From Rhizobium tumorigenes (GTDB lineage Bacteria > Pseudomonadota > Alphaproteobacteria > Rhizobiales > Rhizobiaceae): 64,000 nucleotides of DNA. Shown here one piece after another: positions 9,974 through 18,149 of the stretch; position 1 is the stretch's first letter, and every line of letters starts with the position of its first letter. The DNA is taken from positions 186,001 to 250,000 of the forward strand of contig NZ_CP117259.1 in assembly GCF_003240565.2 (NCBI RefSeq), written 5' to 3'. A program made the position numbers and the translations under genes. Under the pieces are notes generated by a model. That model saw only the letters and a program-made list of their open reading frames with translations. It had not been told where the DNA came from and did not search any database.

Positions 9974-9999
9974 TCCTATCCCCTTGCTATCGCTGGTGT

Positions 10000-10030
10000 G
10001 CCGGCTGCCTGGTTGTTGCGGGCAGCCGGC
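10000..10030 (-). promoter_or_regulatory. GC-rich stem-loop between binding-protein and transporter genes
   Basis: A perfect 10-base inverted repeat, GCCGGCTGCC (10000-10009) and GGCAGCCGGC (10021-10030), with an 11-base loop begins 10 bases after the binding-protein stop codon and ends about 27 bases before the fused permease-ATPase start. There is no T run, so it is not a classical terminator. Such hairpins between a binding-protein gene and its permease gene are known to protect the upstream message from 3' decay and make the binding protein more abundant; that role is inferred here. Confidence 0.6.
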
Positions 10031-10039
10031 CAGGCGTCG

Positions 10040-10879
10040 TTATTTCGGGAGATAGTCGGCTGGCATCGGCGAACCCGGGAACCACTTTTCGTAAAGCTTC
10101 TTCCAGGTGCCGTCCTGCATCGCGGCGTGGAGGCCGGTGTTCAGTGCTTCACGGAAGGCATCGTTGCCCTTTTTGATGACGAAGCCGGCAGGTGCATCGA
10201 AGGACGGGATATTGACCGCGATCTTTAGTGCTGGATAACGCTCTGAATACTGCTTGGCAGCTTCGTAATCGAGGAAATGCGCGTCGACAGTACCGTTGTT
10301 CAGCGCGGAAACCGCGGAGTTGTTGTCGGGAAATTTCACCAGATCTGTGCTGGTGAAAGTCTTCGTGGCATAGATTTCCTGCAGCGTCCCCTGGACTACG
10401 CCGAGCCGCTTGCCCTTCAGGCCTTCCGCGCCGGTAATCGCCTTGTCTGCAGTCAGCAAGGAGAGGTACCCGGCAAGATAGCCATCGGAGAAATCGACGG
10501 TTTCCTTGCGCTTGGCTGTCGTTCCGATGGCGGCAACCGCCACGTCGAAGCGACCGTTGGCGACCGAGGGTATCAGCGCCGAAAAGTCCTGGCCGGTAAA
10601 GATAACCTGCTCCTTGGTGAAGCCCATGCGTTTGGCGACATCGAGGAAAAGCTCGATATCGAAACCGGTGAACTGGCCGTCTGCTGTGGTAAAGACGTAA
10701 GGCTTGGCATCGCCCATCGTCCCGACGCTGATCTGCTTGGCGTCGATCAGGTCATACTTGTTATCGTCTGCGGCAAAAGCCCTGGGGCTCGTGCCGACGG
10801 CTGCCAAAGCCGCTGCAAAAACCAGCGCGGCCGATAGAGCTGCCGGCTTCACAAATCTGATTATTCCCATCATGCGCAT
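10040..10879 (-). CDS. Periplasmic amino-acid-binding protein of ABC transporter
   Basis: A 279-residue family 3 extracellular solute-binding protein. The signal peptide spans about residues 1-36 and ends SPRAFA before ADDNKYD. Family features are [45 protein letters not shown] and the C-terminal [14 protein letters not shown]. It should capture a polar amino acid or opine-like compound for the fused transporter encoded next on the same strand. The ATG at 10879 has GAGGAG 7 bases upstream. The gene is first in its operon and is divergent from a LacI-type regulator, with two operator-like palindromes between them. Confidence 0.9.
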   Translation of the reverse strand: MRMMGIIRFVKPAALSAALVFAAALAAVGTSPRAFAADDNKYDLIDAKQISVGTMGDAKPYVFTTADGQFTGFDIELFLDVAKRMGFTKEQVIFTGQDFSALIPSVANGRFDVAVAAIGTTAKRKETVDFSDGYLAGYLSLLTADKAITGAEGLKGKRLGVVQGTLQEIYATKTFTSTDLVKFPDNNSAVSALNNGTVDAHFLDYEAAKQYSERYPALKIAVNIPSFDAPAGFVIKKGNDAFREALNTGLHAAMQDGTWKKLYEKWFPGSPMPADYLPK

Positions 10880-10999
10880 GTCGTTCTCCTCTGAACTTGT
10901 TTTTGGGGCCGAACGGGAACGCCATTGGCACCGTCGGAAGGCTCGCGCCGACGTTCAGCTGCATGGTTCTTGTTACCCGGAAACTCACTTTTATGCAGA

Positions 11000-11034
11000 T
11001 GAGACCGGTTTCTACCTCATTGAGACCGGTCTCA
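11000..11034. promoter_or_regulatory. Tandem LacI-family operators
   Basis: Two copies of the same palindrome lie in the 214-base gap between the divergent binding-protein and LacI-type genes. The right copy, TGAGACCGGTCTCA (11021-11034), is a perfect 14-base palindrome. The left copy, TGAGACCGGTTTCT (11000-11013), is imperfect. Their centres are 21 bases apart, two helical turns, so two repressor dimers would sit on the same face. The central CG step is typical of LacI/GalR operators. A TTGACA hexamer (11035-11040) directly abuts the right site and could be a -35 box for the regulator gene. Confidence 0.6.
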
Positions 11035-11093
11035 TTGACAATTGGTATATTCGGATTGACGGTTCGTCAACATCTCTTGTAGTCGTTGCCGGG

Positions 11094-12164
11094 ATGAAAA
11101 AAATATCCGTCAAAACCCGCGCCGTGACGGTTGCGGATGTGGCCCGGGCGGCCAACGTCTCGAAGGCAACAGCGGCCCGCGTGCTCGGCGGCTATGGCGT
11201 CGTCAGCGACAAGGTCCATGCGGACGTCATGGCTGCGGCCAAGGCGCTCGATTACCGGCCGAACGAACTGGCCCGGAGCATGACGACCGGAAAGTCCGGC
11301 CTGCTGGGCGTGGTCGTCGGCGATATCGAAAATCCCTTCTTCAGTCTCGCGGTGCGCGGCATCAGCGATGTCGCACGGGCGTCCGGTTTCAACGTCATCC
11401 TTGCCAATTCGGGTGAGGAGATCGAGGCCGAGAAGGCCGCAGTGCGAGTGCTGATCGGCAAGCGGGTGGATGGACTGATCGTCTCGCCAACAGATAGCCG
11501 GGAGATTGCCCATCTCAGGGACATCGACCGCTCCGGCCGTCCCCTGGCATTGCTCGACCGTCCCCTGCAGGATTTCAACGTCGACACCGTGACCGTCGAT
11601 GACAGGGATGCAGCCAGCCGGGTGGCGCGGCTGCTGGTGGCCGCCGGTCACCGCAGGATCGCCTATTTCACGGCGGCCGAGGCGGAGGCTGGCCCGGAGT
11701 GGAATTTCAACCACATACCGACGTCAACCGTGCGCGAGCGCATTGGAGGCCTGCTCGCGGTCTGCGCGGAAGCCAATATCCCGGATCCGGAACGCTATCT
11801 TATGTTCGGCGCCAAGAAAGCCCGCACGGCATCGATCGTGGCGAATATCATGGCGAAACCGGACAGTCCCACTGCGATCATCGCCTCTGACAGCATCATC
11901 GGCCTGGAGATCTACAAGGCCATTCGCGATCTCGGCCTCAGTGTGCCGCAGGATGTGTCGCTGGTCACCTTCCACGATGCCGATTGGACCAGTGTCACGA
12001 CGCCACCGATCACGGCGGTGGATCAGCCCGTCTATCAAATGGGAAAGGCGGTTGCCGAGTTGCTGATCCGCCGGCTGAAGGGAGAGACGCATGCGCCGCA
12101 GCGGGTCGTCCTGCCGACGTCGATCATCGAACGCGGCTCCGTCGGGTCGGCAAAGGCGGATTGA
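11094..12164 (+). CDS. LacI/GalR family transcriptional regulator
   Basis: A 356-residue regulator with the N-terminal LacI helix-turn-helix (VTVADVARAANVSKATAARV, about residues 11-30), the hinge helix NELARSMTTGKSG, and a periplasmic-binding-like effector domain (LLGVVVGDIENPFFS, GKRVDGLIVSP, LVTFHDADWT). LacI-type proteins usually repress transport and catabolic genes until a small ligand binds. The ATG at 11094 begins just before the HTH; the frame is open far upstream but has no homology there. It is divergent from the amino-acid ABC operon and probably acts on the tandem operators at 11000-11034. It converges with corA, 42 bases apart. Confidence 0.88.
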   Translation: MKKISVKTRAVTVADVARAANVSKATAARVLGGYGVVSDKVHADVMAAAKALDYRPNELARSMTTGKSGLLGVVVGDIENPFFSLAVRGISDVARASGFNVILANSGEEIEAEKAAVRVLIGKRVDGLIVSPTDSREIAHLRDIDRSGRPLALLDRPLQDFNVDTVTVDDRDAASRVARLLVAAGHRRIAYFTAAEAEAGPEWNFNHIPTSTVRERIGGLLAVCAEANIPDPERYLMFGAKKARTASIVANIMAKPDSPTAIIASDSIIGLEIYKAIRDLGLSVPQDVSLVTFHDADWTSVTTPPITAVDQPVYQMGKAVAELLIRRLKGETHAPQRVVLPTSIIERGSVGSAKAD

Positions 12165-12206
12165 GGTCAGCTGCGAGCGGCTAACGAGGTCGCCACTCTG
12201 GCCGCG

Positions 12207-13208
12207 TCAGAACCAGCCCTTCCGGCGGAACCAGATGAGTGGCAGGATGGCGCTAAGGGCGATCAGTGCCAGCGATATCGGATAGCCCCATGTCCATGAA
12301 AGCTCCGGCATCGACTTGAAATTCATGCCCCAGATACCTGCGAGCAGGGTTGGCGGCACGCCGACGACAGAGGCGATGGTCAGCACCTTGAAGATTTCGT
12401 TCTGCTCGATGTTGATATAGCCGAGCACGGCGTCGAGTAGAAACTGGATCTTGTCGGAGAGGTGCGTCTCGTAATCGCTGAGCGACACGACGTCCTTGCA
12501 GACCGCGGCGAGCCGGTCGCGGAATTCCGGCGCCAGCCATTCGTGGGCAACGTCGCCGCTGAAGGACGCAATCCGCCCGACGCCGAGAAGCACGTCGCGC
12601 GCTTTCGACAGGCGGTCGCCGAGACCGCCGATCCTGGACAGCGTTCGGTGCAGTGTTGCCGTCGCCTTGCTGGGATCTTTGAGACCCGAAATCTTGCCTT
12701 GGAAAATCGATCTGGAGACTTCGTCGATTGCCGCCCCGAGATGCTCGAGCACGTCGGCACCGCGGTCAACGATGGATTCCAGCAACGAGGTAAACACTCC
12801 GATGCTGCTGGCTATAGTGCCGTCATTGTTCATCCGCTCAACGACCGCATCGAAAGTCGGCAGCGATGCATAGCGGATGGTGACGAGGATGTCCTTGCCG
12901 AGGACGAAGCCGGCCGGCGACAGTTCAGCATCGTCCAGCGTCGCGTGGCCGATGACCGGAGTGCTGAGATAGAGGTGGTCGCCCTGCCTCGAGAGCCTGC
13001 TCGATGCCTCGATCTCGCTCAGGGCATCCCGCGACGGCACCTTGATATGCGCTCCGGCCTCGACGAATGCAATTTCCTCCGCCGTCGGATCCATGAGGTC
13101 CATCCAGATGACCCTGTCGGGAAGGTCAGCGCCCGTGTCGGCCTGACGCACGGAGGGGGTGGTGTCGCGGTGGATGGTGAGCAAGGCTGCACTCCCGGGG
13201 GTCAACAA
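12207..13208 (-). CDS. corA: CorA family magnesium/divalent-cation channel
   Basis: An approximately 330-residue CorA-type transporter: an acidic and helical cytoplasmic domain, then two C-terminal membrane helices. The pore signature GMN is in IWGMNFKSMPELSW, and a basic tail (WFRRKGWF) ends the protein. It imports Mg2+ (or Co2+/Ni2+) down the membrane potential. The start is uncertain because no ATG is available at the N-terminus: TTG at 13208 gives 333 residues, while TTG at 13184, preceded by GGGAG at 7 bases, would give 325. The neighbours do not suggest an operon. Confidence 0.87.
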   Translation of the reverse strand: MLTPGSAALLTIHRDTTPSVRQADTGADLPDRVIWMDLMDPTAEEIAFVEAGAHIKVPSRDALSEIEASSRLSRQGDHLYLSTPVIGHATLDDAELSPAGFVLGKDILVTIRYASLPTFDAVVERMNNDGTIASSIGVFTSLLESIVDRGADVLEHLGAAIDEVSRSIFQGKISGLKDPSKATATLHRTLSRIGGLGDRLSKARDVLLGVGRIASFSGDVAHEWLAPEFRDRLAAVCKDVVSLSDYETHLSDKIQFLLDAVLGYINIEQNEIFKVLTIASVVGVPPTLLAGIWGMNFKSMPELSWTWGYPISLALIALSAILPLIWFRRKGWF

Positions 13209-13457
13209 GGCTTCGCTTGGAAGATGGCAAGTCGTTTCGGCGGAGCCTTAGTAGGCCAAACTGATATCACCATGATTACGCGGAACAATAGTTCTCGTTC
13301 CCGGCATCGGGCTTTACTTTTTCCAGCGGCGGGCAGGCATGCGGCGGCGCTAGATGTCATCGTCCTCAAAAAGGCAGCAGCACGACCACAAATTGATGCT
13401 TTTCGTGCCCGGTCGATTTCCGTAACCCATAACCCACAGACAACGAGGGACGGGTCG

Positions 13458-14255
13458 ATGCCGACGCCATTTTACTGGAACGAGCTGAATACCTACGATT
13501 TTGCCGGGCTGTCGCCAGACACCACCATCGCCATCCTGCCGATCGCATCCACTGAGCAGCACGGTCCGCACCTGCCCGTGGCGACGGATGTGGCGATAGC
13601 CAATGGCATGCTGGCCGAATTGCGCGCCCAGCGACAGGACGATCTCGATATTCTTGTGCTTCCGACGCAGGAAATCGGCAAGGCTAACGAGCATGTCTAC
13701 GGCCCCGGCACGCTGTCGCTGGGTGCGGAACTGCTGATCCCGGTGTGGACGGCGATCGGTGCCAAGGTGGCGGAAGCCGGCCTGCGCAAGATGGTGATCG
13801 TCAATTCCCATGGCGGCAATGTCGACATCATGAGCATCGTCGCCCGCGAACTGCGCGTCCGCTACCAGATGGCGGTCATGTCGACGCAATGGGGCCGCTT
13901 CGGCAATCCCGAAGGCCTGATCAGCGATCATGAGTCCCGGTACGGTATCCACGGCGGTGAAGTCGAGACATCGCTGATGCTGCATTTCCGCCCCGATCTG
14001 GTGCGCATGGAGAAGGCGCAGAATTTCGTCTCGAAAGCCGAATGGATGCGCGAACAATCCCAATATATCCAGCCGCTGCCGCCGCACTCGTTGGCCTGGA
14101 TCGCCCACGATCTCAACCCCAACGGTGTCGTCGGCGACGCATCGCTCGGCACTGCCGAGAAGGGAGCGGCAATATGCCGACATCAGGTCAAGGGTTTTGT
14201 CGAGATGCTCTACGATCTCAAGGCCTACCCGCTTTCCAACCTCTACTCTCAGTAA
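13458..14255 (+). CDS. Creatininase family amidohydrolase
   Basis: A 265-residue protein of the creatininase / formamide-hydrolase family, metal enzymes that open cyclic amides such as creatinine or remove formyl groups. Metal-ligand motifs are visible: STEQHGPHLPVATD near residue 35, NSHGGN near 120 and HGGEVETS near 170. A GAGGGA site precedes the ATG at 13458. It is followed 3 bases later by the convergent LysR gene and stands next to an NMT1-type importer and a cytosine-deaminase-like enzyme, so a role in degrading an N-heterocycle is plausible. True creatininase activity cannot be claimed; many family members act on other ring amides. Confidence 0.8.
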   Translation: MPTPFYWNELNTYDFAGLSPDTTIAILPIASTEQHGPHLPVATDVAIANGMLAELRAQRQDDLDILVLPTQEIGKANEHVYGPGTLSLGAELLIPVWTAIGAKVAEAGLRKMVIVNSHGGNVDIMSIVARELRVRYQMAVMSTQWGRFGNPEGLISDHESRYGIHGGEVETSLMLHFRPDLVRMEKAQNFVSKAEWMREQSQYIQPLPPHSLAWIAHDLNPNGVVGDASLGTAEKGAAICRHQVKGFVEMLYDLKAYPLSNLYSQ

Positions 14256-14258
14256 TCG

Positions 14259-15209
14259 TCAGGCGGCTGCCGGGCGGTCTGGGGAGATGTGGCCCTTGGC
14301 CTGCAACTCGGTGACGAGCCCGGCGAGTTCGGCGAGCAGATATTCGACGAACAGGCTGGTCGTGGCGTCGAGCGGCGCGCGGGCCCGGGCAAACAGCTTC
14401 ATCGGCTGATGCCGCGTATGGGGCTCGGCGATGGGCCGGAACACCAGTTCGCCGGAGCGGCACTCGGTGATGACGTCGAGCGGATTGAGCATCGTCAGCC
14501 CGGCCCCGCATTTCACCAGCTTCTTCAGCATCTCGGACGCGTTGGTTTCGAGCACCGGTTCCACATGCACGTCGAGACGCGCCAGCATCAGGTCGATGGC
14601 ATCGCGCAGGCTCGTTCCCGGCTGTGCCAGGATCAGGCGCTCCTGCACGACATCGGCAAGATTGATCGGCCCGGGCGCGAGCAACCTGTGCCCGGGCGGA
14701 AAGACGACTCCGATCGGGATATCGAAATTTGCAAGCGTCCGAATGCCCGGCGTTGCCGGAATGTTGAAGCCGAGACCGATGTCGACCTCGCCGGTCAGCA
14801 CCGGGTTGACCGTCGTCGTGCCGGCATCGTTGCGCAGCTGCAGGTAGACGCGCGGGTGCTTGAGCTGGAACCGCGCGACGATTTCAGGCAGCGGCCCGGA
14901 GGCGAGACCGACTGTCGTCACCAGCCGGATCTTGCCGGCCTGCTGCGTCTTCAGGCTGCGGATACGCCCCTCCAGCCGCTCGTAGGTCTTCAAGACCTCG
15001 CGGATATGCTCGATGCAGAGTTCGCCGGCGGCCGTCAGGCGCAGGCCGCGCGGCAGGCGCTCGAACAATGGCGCGCCCATTTCTTCCTCCAGCGCCAGGA
15101 TCTGCCGGTTGATCGCCGACGAAGCCACGTTCAGCCGCGCCGCCGCCTTGCGGATCGAGCCGCAGCGGGCGATTTCGTTCATGTAGAGAAGCTTCCTGGA
15201 ATGCAGCAC
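14259..15209 (-). CDS. LysR family transcriptional regulator
   Basis: A 316-residue LysR-type regulator. The winged helix (LLYMNEIARCGSIRKAAARL, then VASSAINRQILALEEEMGAPLFERLPRGLRLTAAG without the usual break) occupies residues 7-65, and the co-inducer domain follows (IRLVTTVGLASGPLPEIVARF, LILAQPGTSLRDAID). It is transcribed divergently from the NMT1-type ABC operon that begins 186 bases away, the usual LysR arrangement, so it probably controls that operon. The inducer is unknown. The intergenic region contains a small hairpin (GATGCC/GGCATC at 15270-15286) and an inverted TTGCGC/GCGCAA pair (15288-15293 and 15316-15321) that may be its sites. Confidence 0.9.
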   Translation of the reverse strand: MLHSRKLLYMNEIARCGSIRKAAARLNVASSAINRQILALEEEMGAPLFERLPRGLRLTAAGELCIEHIREVLKTYERLEGRIRSLKTQQAGKIRLVTTVGLASGPLPEIVARFQLKHPRVYLQLRNDAGTTTVNPVLTGEVDIGLGFNIPATPGIRTLANFDIPIGVVFPPGHRLLAPGPINLADVVQERLILAQPGTSLRDAIDLMLARLDVHVEPVLETNASEMLKKLVKCGAGLTMLNPLDVITECRSGELVFRPIAEPHTRHQPMKLFARARAPLDATTSLFVEYLLAELAGLVTELQAKGHISPDRPAAA

Positions 15210-15395
15210 GGGCGCCTCTTTGCGTTAATTTTAAGCAGCGCGCACAATTTCGCTACATGCGCGCCTTGGGATGCCAAAAAGGCATCGTTGCGCACGAATT
15301 TTGATGCTTTTCAAAGCGCAAGGCAACCGCTCAAATGCAGAAAATCCGGCGTCTTCCAAGGCGACTGGTGGCCACAAAAATGGGGAACGCCTGCC

Positions 15396-16412
15396 ATGTC
15401 GAAGCTCATGAACACCATTGCCTTTTCCGCAGCCCTTGGCTTCGGCCTCGCCGGCGTACTGACCGCGCCCGCCTACGCGGTGGATCAGGTGACCTACGGC
15501 ACCAACTGGCTGGCCCAGGCCGAGCATGGCGGTTTTTACCAGGCCGTCGCCGACGGCACCTACGCCAAGCACGGCCTTGACGTTAAAATCGTCCAGGGCG
15601 GCCCGAACGCTGCCAACAGCGCGTTGCTGATTGCCGGAAAGATCGATTTCTACATGGGTGGCCCGCAGCAGGAGCTTTCGGCGGTTGAGCAGGGAATTCC
15701 GATCCTCGACGTCGCCGCCATCTTCCAGAAGGATCCGCAGGTGCTGCTTGCCCATCCCGATGCCGGCGTCGAGAAATTCGAGGATCTGGCCAAGCTGCAC
15801 ACCATTTTCATGAGCAAAGACGGCTACCTCACCTATTTCGAGTGGATGAAGTCGAATTTCAAAGGTTTTGCCGACGAGCAGTACAAGCCATACACCTTCA
15901 ATGCCGGTCCGTTCCTCGCCGACAAGCAATCGGCCCAGCAGGGATACCTGACGTCTGAGCCCTACGAGATCGAGAAGCAGACCGGCGTCGCACCGAAAGT
16001 CTTCCTGCTCGCCGACAGCGGTTATTCTCCCTATTCGACGATGATCACCACGTCGCAGAAGATGGTCGACAGCAAGCCGGATGTCGTCCAGCGCTTCGTC
16101 GACGCGTCGATCGAGGGCTGGTACACCTATCTCTACGGCGACAACAGCAAGGCCAACGCCCTGATCAAGACCGACAATCCTGACATGACGGACGGACAGA
16201 TCGCCTATTCGATCGCCAAGATGAAGGAATACGGCATCGCTGAATCCGGCGAGGCCCTCGACAAGGGCATCGGCTGCATGACGGATGCCCATTACAAGAA
16301 GTTCTTCGAGGAGATGGTCGGCATCAAGGTCGTCAAGGCCGACACCGACTACACCAAGGCCTTCACGACGAAATTCGTCTGCAAGGGCGTCGGCATGGCG
16401 CTCAAGAAATAA
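15396..16412 (+). CDS. NMT1/THI5-like ABC transporter substrate-binding protein
   Basis: A 338-residue periplasmic binding protein with a signal peptide (about 1-28, ending APAYA). The mature part resembles the SsuA/TauA/ThiY group: VTYGTNWLAQAEHGGFYQA, KHGLDVKIVQGGPN, then IDFYMGGPQQE. Proteins of this subgroup bind pyrimidines, riboflavin-like compounds or sulfonates. The nearby cytosine-deaminase-like gene favours a pyrimidine or related heterocycle. The ATG at 15396 begins the signal peptide; the frame remains open for 1.1 kb upstream, antisense to the LysR gene, but that stretch is not protein-like. It is the first gene of an operon running to 21451. Confidence 0.88.
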   Translation: MSKLMNTIAFSAALGFGLAGVLTAPAYAVDQVTYGTNWLAQAEHGGFYQAVADGTYAKHGLDVKIVQGGPNAANSALLIAGKIDFYMGGPQQELSAVEQGIPILDVAAIFQKDPQVLLAHPDAGVEKFEDLAKLHTIFMSKDGYLTYFEWMKSNFKGFADEQYKPYTFNAGPFLADKQSAQQGYLTSEPYEIEKQTGVAPKVFLLADSGYSPYSTMITTSQKMVDSKPDVVQRFVDASIEGWYTYLYGDNSKANALIKTDNPDMTDGQIAYSIAKMKEYGIAESGEALDKGIGCMTDAHYKKFFEEMVGIKVVKADTDYTKAFTTKFVCKGVGMALKK

Positions 16413-16479
16413 ACGCCCGCCCGCGAGGTTCGCGACCGCGAGGCTGCGAACCGCAACTGCCTTCAGGAAGAGCCAGTCC

Positions 16480-17304
16480 ATGTCCCTAGCCGAAACCCAG
16501 GCGTCCCGATCGATGGAAACGCGCAAGCGTCCGCTGGTCGTGATGCAGTCGGTGTCCAAGGTGTTTTCGAGCGGCACCGTCGCGTTGTCCGATATGTCGC
16601 TGACGGTGGAAAGCGGCGAGTTCGTCAGCCTGCTTGGCCCGTCCGGTTGCGGCAAGTCGACGGCGCTGCGGATCATTGCAGGCCTTGGCGGCACCACGAC
16701 CGGCAGCATCGACTGGCCGAGTTCACGCATCAATGCCCGTGGCCTGCCGGAGGGCGATATCGGCTTCGTCTTCCAGGAGCCGACGCTGATGCCCTGGAAG
16801 ACGGCGTTCGGCAATGTCTACCTGCCGCTCCGGCTGCGCGGCGTGTCGAAAGCTGCGGCCCGCGGCCCGATCATGGAGGCGCTAGAGACAGTCGGCCTTG
16901 CCGACTTCGCCGATGCCTATCCGCGCGAATTGTCCGGCGGCATGAAGATGCGTGTTTCGATTGCCCGGGCGCTGGTGACAAAGCCGAAGCTCCTGCTGAT
17001 GGACGAGCCCTTTGCCGCACTCGACGAGATCAGCCGCCAGAAGCTTAACGACGACGTGCTGCGGCTCTGGAAGACGACGGGCATCACGGTGATCTTCGTC
17101 ACGCATTCGGTGTTCGAATCCGCCTACCTGTCCAATCGCATCGTCGTCATGAAATCGCGGCCCGGACGCGTCCATGCCGATATCCCGCTGGTCACCAGTC
17201 TCGAGCGCGATGCCCATTATCGCACCTCGGAAGAATATCGGCGGGCCTGTGAGACCGTCTCCCGGTCGCTGATCGCAGCCATCAACACGGCAGAGGAGGC
17301 GTGA
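16480..17304 (+). CDS. ABC transporter ATP-binding protein (NMT1/taurine type)
   Basis: A 274-residue ATPase of the SsuB/TauB/ThiZ group. Walker A is GPSGCGKST, the Q-loop VFQEPTLMPWKT, the signature LSGGMKMR, Walker B LLLMDEPFAALDE and the H-loop VIFVTHS. It energises import of the ligand captured by the preceding binding protein. AGGAAG lies 9 bases before the ATG at 16480. Its stop overlaps the permease ATG by one base (TGATG), which indicates translational coupling. Confidence 0.92.
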   Translation: MSLAETQASRSMETRKRPLVVMQSVSKVFSSGTVALSDMSLTVESGEFVSLLGPSGCGKSTALRIIAGLGGTTTGSIDWPSSRINARGLPEGDIGFVFQEPTLMPWKTAFGNVYLPLRLRGVSKAAARGPIMEALETVGLADFADAYPRELSGGMKMRVSIARALVTKPKLLLMDEPFAALDEISRQKLNDDVLRLWKTTGITVIFVTHSVFESAYLSNRIVVMKSRPGRVHADIPLVTSLERDAHYRTSEEYRRACETVSRSLIAAINTAEEA

Positions 17305-18149
17305 TGAGCGACGAGCCCAAAACACACCCGTTGCCGGAAGGCCGGAAGGCCACCAATACCGGCCGACGCGATCTCGCCTTGCGCATTGCGGTGCCGATTG
17401 CCGTCATCGCCGTGCTGGTGCTGATCTGGCATGCCTATGTCCGGCTGTCCGGCATTCCGCCCTATATCCTTCCGGGTCCTGTCGCTGTTGCCAATGCCTT
17501 CGTTTCCGACTGGGGGACGCTTGCGCCTGCCCTTTGGGTGACGACGAAGATCACGCTGATCTCGCTGCTGCTTGCGCTGATCGGCGGCGGTGGTTTCGCG
17601 ATCTTCCTCGTCCAGTCGCGCTGGATCGAGCTCGCCTTCTATCCCCTCGCAGTCATCCTGCAGGTGACGCCTGTCGTGGCGATCTCGCCGCTGATCCTGA
17701 TCTACGCGCCCTCGACGCAGGCAGCATTGTTGATCTGCGCCTTCCTCGTTGCCTTCTTTCCGATCCTGTCCAACATGGTGCAGGGGCTGAAAAGCGTCGA
17801 TCACAATCTGATCAATCTCTACGAACTCTATGGCGCCTCACGCTGGCAGACGCTGCTCTACCTGAAGCTTCCGGCAGCCCAGCCCTATTTCATGACCGGC
17901 CTGCGCATCGGTGGAGGGCTGGCGCTGATCGCGGCGGTGGTCGCCGAATTTGCCGCCGGCTCGGCCGGGGCCGGCTCGGGCCTCGCCTTCCGGCTGCTCG
18001 AGGCGCAGTATCGCATGAATATCCCCCGCCTGTTCGCCGCGTTGCTGATGCTGTCGATGCTCGGCGTGGCGATCTTTGCCATTACCTCTTTCATTTCCTG
18101 GGTGAGCCTGCACCGATGGCATGAGAGCAGCCTGAAGCGAGAAAACTGA
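17304..18149 (+). CDS. ABC transporter permease (NMT1/taurine type)
   Basis: A 281-residue BPD_transp_1 permease with about six membrane helices. The EAA-type coupling loop is LYELYGASRWQTLLYLKLP. The ATG at 17304 has AGAGGAGG at 4-base spacing and overlaps the ATPase stop by one base; a GTG three bases earlier is less likely. Its own stop overlaps the following amidohydrolase start by one base, tying transport and catabolism into one translational unit. Confidence 0.9.
   Translation: MSDEPKTHPLPEGRKATNTGRRDLALRIAVPIAVIAVLVLIWHAYVRLSGIPPYILPGPVAVANAFVSDWGTLAPALWVTTKITLISLLLALIGGGGFAIFLVQSRWIELAFYPLAVILQVTPVVAISPLILIYAPSTQAALLICAFLVAFFPILSNMVQGLKSVDHNLINLYELYGASRWQTLLYLKLPAAQPYFMTGLRIGGGLALIAAVVAEFAAGSAGAGSGLAFRLLEAQYRMNIPRLFAALLMLSMLGVAIFAITSFISWVSLHRWHESSLKREN

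Noticed and set aside
8396..10228. A 610-codon open frame on the + strand
   Set aside because: It lies antisense to the fused ABC gene, has no ribosome site or family motif, and its His/Arg/Asp-rich composition is typical of a GC-driven shadow frame.
12462..13457. Long in-frame extension upstream of the creatininase gene
   Set aside because: It is antisense to corA and lacks homology; family N-termini begin at 13458.
14289..15395. Long in-frame extension upstream of the NMT1-type binding protein
   Set aside because: It runs antisense through the LysR gene; the real gene starts with a signal peptide at 15396.
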